Assembly: GCA_029240775.1 (NCBI GenBank)
Contig: JARDZQ010000103.1
Span: forward strand, 1 to 6,644
Source of the DNA: Rubrobacteraceae bacterium
Lineage (GTDB): Bacteria; Actinomycetota; Rubrobacteria; Rubrobacterales; Rubrobacteraceae
Direction of reading: 5' to 3'
DNA length: 6,644 nt
Below, one piece after another: positions 1-4,499 of the stretch. The position numbers were made by a program, and so were the translations under genes. Each line of letters starts with the position of its first letter. The first letter of the stretch is position 1. The notes beneath the pieces are model-generated. The model did no database searches. It saw only the letters and a list, made by a program, of their open reading frames with translations, and was not told the DNA's origin.

Positions 1-90
1 AAGCAACGCTAGGGCGGTGAATTTGGCCGGTGTGCGAACGTCAAATCGACCGAAGACCAGCAGTGTGGGAGCTCCTAAGAATGTCGCCAT
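1..90 (-). CDS. N-terminal fragment of a gene leaving the left edge; possibly a SARP/BTAD-type regulator
   Basis: A minus-strand frame starts at an ATG at 90-88 and stays open to base 1, giving 30 residues that begin MATFLGAPTLL and end FTALALL. The pattern of a short beta-strand with FLG or FGRF followed by a K-x-x-A-L-A-L-L helix resembles the N-terminus of BTAD/SARP-family transcriptional activators, whose first domain typically runs 'LLG.P.ve.dG...l..rKalALLAYLA'. That likeness is weak evidence from only 30 residues. No Shine-Dalgarno is visible before the ATG. A TAGAGT sequence (minus strand, 100-95) lies 4 nt upstream and could be a -10 box for a short-leader or leaderless transcript. 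The same frame is open upstream as far as 234, so the true start could be earlier. A membrane protein is the main alternative. Confidence 0.4.
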   Translation of the reverse strand, partial: MATFLGAPTLLVFGRFDVRTPAKFTALALL

Positions 91-181
91 CGGTACTCTA
101 GGGACTTTTCGGACGGTTTCTCCAGGAGCTTGGGTAAATAAGAGCAAGAAGTAGGGAGCGCAGAGGAAACCCGGACTACAT

Positions 182-776
182 TTGAAGGTCTGCGAGCGTT
201 ACAGCCGTTTCAATGACGAAGGCTACGAGGTACTCTACGTACTCGCCATCAGGACCGGTCTCCGACGCGGCGAGCTTCTGGGCTTGAGGTGGTCAGACGT
301 GGACCTCGAGGAAGCGGGCAAGCTCCGGGTCATACGCCAGCTACAGAGGCGTCGGGACGGCGGTGGCGGGGTGTTCTTCTCACCCCCCAAGAGCGGCAAG
401 GAGCGGGTTATACGCCTTACCCCACCGGCCATAGATGCACTTAAGCGCCACCGGGCGCGTCAGGGCGAAGAGAAGCTCAAGGCGGGCGGTCTCTACGAGG
501 ACCAGGACCTCGTGTTCGCCACGGAGAAAGGCACACCCCTTGATCCGCCCAACATAGACCGCCGCAGCTTCAAGCCTCTCCTCGAGCGGGCGGGGCTCCC
601 GAACATCCGGTTCCACGACCTGCGCCACGCTGCTGCTCTCCCGTGGGGTGCATCCCAAGGTGGTGCAGGAGATACTCGGGCACGCGAATATCAGCCTCAC
701 CCTTAACACCCACAGCTACGTCATGCCCGACATGCAGGACTCCGCCGGGACGGCTATGGACCAAGCGTTGGGCTAG
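182..776 (+). pseudogene. Tyrosine recombinase (phage-type integrase) remnant, N-truncated and frameshifted
   Basis: The first frame (from a TTG at 182) encodes the catalytic-domain start: TGLRRGELLGL with Arg I at residue 28, the beta-hairpin Lys in SPPKSGKERVIRL at residue 70, and HDLRH with His145 and Arg148. After the second His (codon 626-628) the reading frame shifts by one base. The frame from 630 then continues the family sequence: LLLSRGVHPKVVQEILGH (LGH His at 681-683), a short tail, and TAG at 774-776. The N-terminal core-binding domain, usually about 170 residues, is absent: the frame has a stop at 152-154 and nothing upstream resembles it. At the usual nucleophile position (family pattern DTYSHV) the sequence reads NTHSYV, so the catalytic Tyr is His (711-713). 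The gene therefore looks inactive three times over. The TTG at 182 is only where the open frame begins, not a supported start. It is probably the relic of an integrated element, but no attachment sites were found. Confidence 0.9.
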
Positions 777-793
777 GTGCGTACCGCCGCCCC

Positions 794-814
794 GGTGGTG
801 TAACAGGTGGTGTA
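794..814 (+). repeat. Tandem 9-bp direct repeat GGTGGTGTA
   Basis: GGTGGTGTA occurs at 794-802 and again at 806-814 with a 12-bp period, just after the integrase stop and before the terminator. It may be chance or a small slippage duplication. No function is assigned. Confidence 0.4.
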
Positions 815-816
815 GT

Positions 817-851
817 AAGCCCTCGAAGGCGAACCGGGGGCTTCGGTTTTT
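817..851 (+). terminator. Intrinsic terminator after the integrase remnant
   Basis: AAGCCCTCG (817-825) pairs with CGGGGGCTT (835-843) to give a 9-bp stem with one G-U pair and a 9-nt loop. CGG and five T residues (847-851) follow. Orientation is plus, 41 nt after the integrase stop. The minus strand has no T-run after the stem, so it probably does not terminate the facing dehydrogenase gene. Confidence 0.7.
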
Positions 852-917
852 ACTTACATTCAGCTTAGATAAGCCGGTTCTAGCTTGGAACGCCAGCTCC
901 CTTGAACCGCTGACAAG

Positions 918-1952
918 CTAGTAGAGCAGTTTCTTGTCGAGGACGTTTATGAGGGGCTCGCCGTCGAGGTACCGGCGCAAATTATCGCAGAAGAGGTCCG
1001 TCTGGAGCCTGTTGGTCAGCCCCGGCAGATTGTCCGTGGAGTGCGGGCTGATTATGACGTTGTCTAGCTCCCACAGCGGGCTCTCCCGCGGCAGCGGCTC
1101 GACCTCGAACACGTCGAGCGCCGCCCCCGAGAGGTGCCCTTCTCTCAAGGCCTCCACGAGCCCCCGTTCGTCCACCGCCGCTCCGCGCCCGACGTTCACG
1201 AAGTAGGCTCCCTTCTGCATGGACCTTATGGCCTCCTCGTCCACGAGGTGGTGGGTCTCGGGGGTGCCAGGCAGCGTGACGGCGACGTAGTCGGCCTCGG
1301 CGAGGGCTTCGTGCAACCGGTCGGTGCCGTACAGCGCGTCGGCGTGGTTCCGTGCGGGGTCTTCGTCGTGCACTGTCCGCTTGACGCCGAGGATGCGCAT
1401 CCCGAAGGGCCGCGCGCGCCCCGCTATGGCGCGCCCGATGTTGCCGATGCCGACGATGCAGAGCGTCTTGCCCTCTAGAGTGTCGGCGTGGGCCGGGCGC
1501 CACGCCCTCTCGGCTTTGTCGCGGCGCAGCCTCTCCAGGCCCTTGGCGTGCTGGAGCATCGCCATCACGACGAACTCAGCCAGCGGGCCGGAGTAGACGC
1601 CGCTCGCGGTCGTCACCACGATGTCTGTCTCCACGAGCCCGGCCTTCTTCGCGACCTCTCCGGCGCCGGCCATGCTCGCCTGCACCCAGCGGAGCTTAGG
1701 GACGACCTGCGAGAGGTCCCGCGTGTGCCCTCGCGGGAAGTCGTAGAGGACCTCGGCTTCAGCGAGCAGCGCGAGGAACTCCTCGTCTTCCTCCGGCGAG
1801 CGTCGCCAGCCCTCGGGTCCGGCGTGGTCCCCCGGCCACCGCGGCGGCGGGACGAGGTCCTCCCGGTAGAGCACCCGCAACCGCCCGTCGACCTCCCGTA
1901 TGCGCCGGAGGTGCTCCTCCTCGAAGTAGCTCGTTACGACGACGGTGGTCAA
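918..1952 (-). CDS. D-2-hydroxyacid dehydrogenase (NAD(P)-dependent)
   Basis: This 344-residue protein has the full layout of the D-isomer-specific 2-hydroxyacid dehydrogenases, which reversibly reduce 2-oxoacids to D-2-hydroxyacids in the cytosol. A split substrate domain (about 1-115 and 310-344) surrounds a Rossmann domain with the glycine motif GIGNIG at 168-173. The catalytic Arg256 lies in NVGRG, Glu285 in FEVEPLP and His304 in SPHST, so all three active-site residues are present. The second Rossmann strand ends in GVKRT (189-193) rather than an acidic residue, which in this family usually favours NADP(H); that is an inference. The substrate cannot be told from sequence; glyoxylate/hydroxypyruvate reductase-like or a phosphoglycerate dehydrogenase relative are both possible. 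It starts at TTG (1952-1950), chosen because AAAGGAGG sits 6 nt upstream. It is transcribed alone, divergent from the Nudix gene. No clear terminator follows its stop. Confidence 0.93.
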   Translation of the reverse strand: MTTVVVTSYFEEEHLRRIREVDGRLRVLYREDLVPPPRWPGDHAGPEGWRRSPEEDEEFLALLAEAEVLYDFPRGHTRDLSQVVPKLRWVQASMAGAGEVAKKAGLVETDIVVTTASGVYSGPLAEFVVMAMLQHAKGLERLRRDKAERAWRPAHADTLEGKTLCIVGIGNIGRAIAGRARPFGMRILGVKRTVHDEDPARNHADALYGTDRLHEALAEADYVAVTLPGTPETHHLVDEEAIRSMQKGAYFVNVGRGAAVDERGLVEALREGHLSGAALDVFEVEPLPRESPLWELDNVIISPHSTDNLPGLTNRLQTDLFCDNLRRYLDGEPLINVLDKKLLY

Positions 1953-1958
1953 TTTGTG

Positions 1959-1966
1959 CCTCCTTT
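1959..1966 (-). promoter_or_regulatory. Strong Shine-Dalgarno fixing the TTG start of the dehydrogenase
   Basis: On the minus strand AAAGGAGG lies 6 nt before the TTG at 1952-1950. It is a near-perfect match to the 16S rRNA tail and decides this start in the absence of any nearby ATG. Confidence 0.85.
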
Positions 1967-2052
1967 CGGTCGGCAGCTTGTCAGCATTTCAGCACGGCGC
2001 CTGAGGCTTCGCCAGGCGGCTTTCAGCCAGCAAAAGTAAAAGGGGAAAGCGA

Positions 2053-2069
2053 GGGCCTTATAAAGGCCC
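2053..2069. promoter_or_regulatory. Hyphenated palindrome in the divergent dehydrogenase/Nudix promoter region
   Basis: GGGCCTT and AAGGCCC form a perfect 7-bp inverted repeat around ATA. The T-run expected of a terminator is missing on both strands, and the site lies between two divergent starts, so an operator is the more natural reading. Its centre is 31 bp from that of the dyad at 2085-2099. The TATAAA or TATAAG inside it could alternatively be a -10 box, but no -35 was found at a suitable distance. Confidence 0.45.
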
Positions 2070-2084
2070 GAAGCGTGCCGACGA

Positions 2085-2099
2085 GCTGGCGCAGCCAGC
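2085..2099. promoter_or_regulatory. Second hyphenated palindrome, just upstream of the Nudix -10 box
   Basis: GCTGGC and GCCAGC form a 6-bp inverted repeat around GCA, ending 4 bp before the proposed -10 hexamer of the Nudix gene. A protein bound here would overlap the promoter. In GC-rich DNA such short dyads also occur by chance. Confidence 0.35.
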
Positions 2100-2103
2100 G
2101 TGC

Positions 2104-2109
2104 TACATT
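2104..2109 (+). promoter_or_regulatory. Candidate -10 box for a leaderless Nudix mRNA
   Basis: TACATT fits the TAnnnT actinobacterial -10 pattern. Six bases separate it from the GTG start at 2116, so transcription would begin at or next to the start codon. No Shine-Dalgarno is present upstream, which supports a leaderless transcript. The -35 region is not recognisable. Confidence 0.5.
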
Positions 2110-2115
2110 TCCTCC

Positions 2116-2751
2116 GTGGACGAGTTGCTCGACGTTCTGGACGAGCGCGGGAGCCCGACCGGCGAGGTCGTGTGGAAGAGCGAGGCGCACCGTCGCGGGC
2201 TCTTTCACCGCTGCTTTCACTGCTGGGTCGCCGGCGAAGACGCCGCGGGTTTCTACCTGCTGGTCCAGCGGCGCGACCTGGCCAAGGACACCTGGCCGGG
2301 GTACCTCGACGTCACCGCAGCCGGACACCTGAGGAGCGGGGAGGAGCCGCTCGCGGGCGGGCTGCGCGAGCTCGAGGAGGAGCTGGGCTTGAGGGTCGAG
2401 CCGGGGCGGCTCGTCTCCCTCGGTACCCGCCGCATCGAGCAGGAGATACCGCAGGGACGCGACCGCGAGTTCCACGACGTCTTCCTACTCCTCGAAGGTA
2501 CCCCGCCGGGAGATTTGCGCCTGCAAGAGGGGGAGGTCGAGGCCGTGCTCCGCGTGGGGCTCGACGAGGTGGAGGCGCTCGGCGCAGGCCAGGTCCCCTG
2601 CGCGCCCGCAAAGGAGTACGCGGGCGGCGAGGCTTCTGATAAGCGCGTGCGCCTATCGGATTTCGTCCCGAACGAAGGCGACTACTTGCGGCGCGTGGCC
2701 GGAGCTGCGCGGCGGGTATTGGCGGGCGAGGAGCCCGGACCGATCTTCTAA
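2116..2751 (+). CDS. Nudix hydrolase, isopentenyl-diphosphate-isomerase-like subfamily
   Basis: The 211-residue protein carries a perfect Nudix box (GX5EX7REUXEEXGU) at residues 70-92: Gly70, Glu76, Arg84-Glu85, Glu88-Glu89 and Gly91. The glutamates bind the Mg2+ used to cleave a nucleoside or other diphosphate linked to a further moiety. The lead-in, with DVLDERGSPTGEV at 6-18, a GLFHRCFHCWV segment at 28-38 and QRRDLAKDTWPG at 51-62, is typical of the Nudix subgroup related to IPP isomerase and often annotated as 'isopentenyldiphosphate isomerase'. Many of these are of unproven substrate, so true isomerase activity should not be assumed. The C-terminal 60 residues are less conserved and end in a short helix. 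The GTG start at 2116 is the first that gives this N-terminus; it has no Shine-Dalgarno but follows a -10-like box. The TAA stop overlaps the stop codon of the convergent gene. Confidence 0.9.
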   Translation: MDELLDVLDERGSPTGEVVWKSEAHRRGLFHRCFHCWVAGEDAAGFYLLVQRRDLAKDTWPGYLDVTAAGHLRSGEEPLAGGLRELEEELGLRVEPGRLVSLGTRRIEQEIPQGRDREFHDVFLLLEGTPPGDLRLQEGEVEAVLRVGLDEVEALGAGQVPCAPAKEYAGGEASDKRVRLSDFVPNEGDYLRRVAGAARRVLAGEEPGPIF

Positions 2752-3182
2752 GTCGAGGGCTTGACGAGGTGGGCTGCGAACCCTGCCCGCCAAACGGCTG
2801 ACCGCACGTCCCTGAGCAGATTCTCGGCGTGGTCCTCGCTCAGCATCTCGCTCCTTGCCTCGACCAGGGGACCGAGGCTCTCGACCGCCCTGGCAGCAAG
2901 CAGCGCGGCTTCGGTCGCGTGCGGGAGGGATTCGGGCAGGAGGTCCGGGGCGTTGCAGGCGGCGAGGTTGGCCAGGTCCGCGCAGCAGATCGCCGCCTCT
3001 GCCAGGACGTCAGGCGTGGCGTCTTCTAGCTCGGAGAGGGCCTCGAGCTGGCGCCTGAGGTCCAGCGCCAGCTCGCGCACGACCTCGATCCGCGCGGCGT
3101 CCGGCGGAGACGTCCTGCACGCCTCCTCGAAGAGGACTGCGGCCCGGATTCCGTCGAAGATCTTATCCGAGGTCTCGCTCAC
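2748..3182 (-). CDS. Small all-helical protein of unknown function
   Basis: I do not recognise this 144-residue protein. It is rich in Ala, Leu, Glu and Arg, with no signal peptide or membrane segment, and reads as four or five amphipathic helices (roughly 5-20, 29-52, 57-77, 85-113 and 116-138), so a cytosolic helical bundle is likely. It has four cysteines (22, 66, 67, 76), three of them close together, but no recognisable metal-binding spacing. It starts at GTG (3182-3180), 8 nt after the stop of the DUF1206 gene. It lacks its own Shine-Dalgarno, so translation is probably coupled to that gene and the two form an operon. Its TAG overlaps the TAA of the convergent Nudix gene (shared bases 2749-2750). 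The open frame, coupling and coding-like composition support a real gene; the function is open. Confidence 0.75.
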   Translation of the reverse strand: MSETSDKIFDGIRAAVLFEEACRTSPPDAARIEVVRELALDLRRQLEALSELEDATPDVLAEAAICCADLANLAACNAPDLLPESLPHATEAALLAARAVESLGPLVEARSEMLSEDHAENLLRDVRSAVWRAGFAAHLVKPST

Positions 3183-3190
3183 CGCGGGCG

Positions 3191-4030
3191 TCAGGCCGGT
3201 TCGATCCGGCGGTAGAGGGCCACCGCGAACATGAAGGCGCCGTAGAGGAGGAGACCCACGGCGACCGTACCGAGCATGTAAGAGCCAAAAGGCTGATGCT
3301 GGAGGCTCTCGAGCGCCTCGCCGAGGCCGCGGGTCTCGCTCGGGTCGGACTGGTACGCGGCCAGGACCAGGAAGGCTCCGGCCACCCCGACGGCGAGGGC
3401 ACGAGCGGTGGTGCCGACGCGGCCCGCGAACGTAACCCAGCGTTCCTGCGTGTCGCCCATCCGGTCCAGCTTCAGCTCGGGCAAGAACTTCGCCTCGTAG
3501 GCGGCGTAGAGCTGGTAGAGGCCGACACCGATCACGATCAGGCCGACCAACCCGACCAGGATCGGGCCGAATGGGGGTTGGAGAGCCATGGCGCTCGCCG
3601 TCATGGCGTCCTCCGAGCTGTCCTCCGCGCCGAAGATTGACTGCGCCGCGAGGAGGGCGAGTCCGCCGTGGATCACACCGCTCCCGACGTATCCGACGCG
3701 CCGCAGGATGCCGTGGGCGTCCGATCCCTTCTCGTCAGGGTCCATGATCCCTTGCACAAGCTTCCAGAGCGCGTAGCCGGCGAGGCCGGCGGCCAGGAGA
3801 GCCACCATGAGGCTCCCGAAGGGCTGCGACCCTATGCTCCGGAACGCGCTGCTCGGCCCGGTGGTCTCTCCGCCGAGCCCGAGGGCCTCGCGCAGCGCGA
3901 GAAACCCGATCACCACGTAGACCGCTCCCTTGGCCACGTAGCCGACCCTCGCGAGGCGCTCTATCCAGGGGCTGGCCTTCCTTGCCGCCCTCCCGGCGTG
4001 ACGCTCGACCGACGAACCGTTCCGGGCCAC
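3191..4030 (-). CDS. DUF1206-type membrane protein with three repeated two-helix units
   Basis: The protein has 279 residues and three similar units, each a 'RVGY-like' helix followed by a second helix introduced by a QPFG-like motif. The units span about 27-98, 110-182 and 203-276. RVGY-like starts are at 28-31, 111-114 and 204-206, and QPFG-like motifs are at 69-72, 151-155 (QPPFG) and 246-249. This gives six predicted membrane helices (about 35-50, 72-93, 113-131, 154-178, 208-226, 248-271). That architecture matches DUF1206 (PF06724) proteins, inner-membrane proteins of unknown function common in actinobacteria. The start is GTG at 4030-4028, preceded by AAGGAGG only 3 nt away, an unusually short spacing. 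The frame is open further upstream to 4348, but that extension is Arg-rich, lacks family similarity and runs antisense to another gene. It is followed at 8 nt by the helical gene, forming an operon. Confidence 0.85.
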   Translation of the reverse strand: MARNGSSVERHAGRAARKASPWIERLARVGYVAKGAVYVVIGFLALREALGLGGETTGPSSAFRSIGSQPFGSLMVALLAAGLAGYALWKLVQGIMDPDEKGSDAHGILRRVGYVGSGVIHGGLALLAAQSIFGAEDSSEDAMTASAMALQPPFGPILVGLVGLIVIGVGLYQLYAAYEAKFLPELKLDRMGDTQERWVTFAGRVGTTARALAVGVAGAFLVLAAYQSDPSETRGLGEALESLQHQPFGSYMLGTVAVGLLLYGAFMFAVALYRRIEPA

Positions 4031-4033
4031 GTT

Positions 4034-4040
4034 CCTCCTT
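4034..4040 (-). promoter_or_regulatory. Shine-Dalgarno of the DUF1206 gene, with short spacing
   Basis: AAGGAGG on the minus strand precedes the GTG at 4030-4028 by only AAC. No other in-frame start lies at a better distance, so it supports this start while predicting less than optimal initiation. Confidence 0.65.
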
Positions 4041-4052
4041 GGTTTGAGATCA

Positions 4053-4124
4053 CTGCGCCACACTCTACACCTGCGCCACGGAGCGCGTGGAGGTAACTCA
4101 GGCCGCTCGGATACACCTGCGTCA
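4053..4124. repeat. Three direct repeats CTGCGYCA in a divergent promoter region
   Basis: CTGCGCCA occurs at 4053-4060 and 4071-4078, and CTGCGTCA at 4117-4124. The last two share a longer block, TACACCTGCGYCA (4066-4078 and 4112-4124, 12 of 13 bases identical). They lie between the divergent starts of the DUF1206 gene and the small membrane protein. A TAGAGT sequence on the minus strand (4067-4062) sits between the first two copies and could be the -10 box of the DUF1206 operon. Repeated binding sites for a regulator of one or both genes are a reasonable guess; no known motif was matched. Confidence 0.45.
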
Positions 4125-4145
4125 GGATGATAGTCTTGTGTGACG

Positions 4146-4409
4146 ATGGATACTTTCGAGGCTGCCGTTCCGTACCTCTTGGGGAGCGTTATGATCCTCC
4201 TGGTGTGTCTCCTCTGGGTTACGGCGTTGTTGGATATCCGCAGCCAGATGCGCGAGGGAATCTCCTCGCCCAAGACGTTGGTGTTCGTGGCTGTCGTCAT
4301 TTCGATCCTCACGGTTTGCCTGATCGCTACGGCAGACGCGGTCTTCATAGATAAGAGTAGCGGAACCCACAGTCCCTGGAGTGATTGGGGTATCAGGCTG
4401 GGGAGCTGA
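4146..4409 (+). CDS. Small membrane protein with two transmembrane helices, unknown function
   Basis: The predicted 87-residue protein has two strongly hydrophobic segments at about 8-29 and 44-63, joined by a short polar loop with Arg32, Arg36 and Lys43. The C-terminal tail of about 20 residues is polar with two tryptophans. The positive-inside rule would place the loop in the cytoplasm and both ends outside. Each helix carries one Cys (21 and 58). No family was recognised. The ATG at 4146 was chosen; a GTG at 4140 in the same frame is an alternative and lies 5 nt after a -10-like GATAGT (4129-4134), so leaderless translation from there is possible. A clear Shine-Dalgarno is absent. GC content is visibly lower than in the neighbouring genes, which may reflect the hydrophobic codons or acquisition. 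It is divergent from the DUF1206 gene and 90 nt upstream of nadE. Confidence 0.7.
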   Translation: MDTFEAAVPYLLGSVMILLVCLLWVTALLDIRSQMREGISSPKTLVFVAVVISILTVCLIATADAVFIDKSSGTHSPWSDWGIRLGS

Positions 4410-4449
4410 TGCCGAAGCGTTGCCTAAGCGGAACGGTGCGTAGTGGTTA

Positions 4450-4468
4450 GATGGCCGATCCGGCCGTC
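4450..4468. promoter_or_regulatory. Imperfect palindrome upstream of nadE
   Basis: GATGGCCG and CGGCCGTC pair over 8 positions (one G-T) around ATC, centred 41 bp before the nadE start. No T-run follows, so it is a poor terminator for the preceding small gene and could be an operator overlapping the -35 region. Confidence 0.35.
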
Positions 4469-4476
4469 GTGAGCGA

Positions 4477-4486
4477 CGCGTACGCG
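4477..4486. promoter_or_regulatory. Perfect 10-bp palindrome CGCGTACGCG in the nadE promoter spacer
   Basis: The palindrome ends 1 bp before the proposed -10 box and sits where a repressor would block RNA polymerase. It matches no regulator site I know, and GC-rich self-complementary words can arise by chance. Confidence 0.35.
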
Positions 4487-4487
4487 G

Positions 4488-4493
4488 TATATT
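4488..4493 (+). promoter_or_regulatory. Candidate -10 box for a leaderless nadE mRNA
   Basis: TATATT is a good -10 hexamer in otherwise GC-rich DNA. Six bases separate it from the GTG at 4500, the same spacing as in front of the Nudix gene, and no Shine-Dalgarno is present. The -35 region is not clear. Confidence 0.6.
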
Positions 4494-4499
4494 TAGCTC

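Noticed and set aside
817..851. A tRNA 3' end or attachment site next to the integrase (CCGGTTCGCC on the minus strand)
   Set aside because: The GGTTCGCC string lacks the TTCRA core and matching T-stem, no acceptor stem or anticodon arm is present, and the sequence is better explained as a terminator hairpin.
643..921. Separate 92-codon plus-strand gene after the integrase
   Set aside because: It reads the third frame through the integrase C-terminus, whose correct frame (from 630) gives clear family motifs. Its product is a Trp/Pro/Arg-rich shadow and it would run through the terminator.
1488..2039. 183-codon plus-strand frame inside the dehydrogenase gene
   Set aside because: It is antisense to a gene with all catalytic motifs, Pro/Arg-rich and without recognisable domains.
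2053..2069. The GGGCCTT/AAGGCCC dyad as a transcription terminator
   Set aside because: It lies between two divergent starts with no gene ending into it, and no T-run follows on either strand.
2100..2639. Overlapping 179-codon frame in the Nudix gene
   Set aside because: It is extremely Arg/Gly/Ala-rich, a typical shadow of a GC-rich gene whose true frame holds a perfect Nudix box.
4031..4348. Long N-terminal extension of the DUF1206 reading frame (106 extra codons)
   Set aside because: The extension is Arg/Thr-rich without family similarity, overlaps the small membrane gene on the other strand, and the Shine-Dalgarno at 4034-4040 marks a GTG start at 4030.
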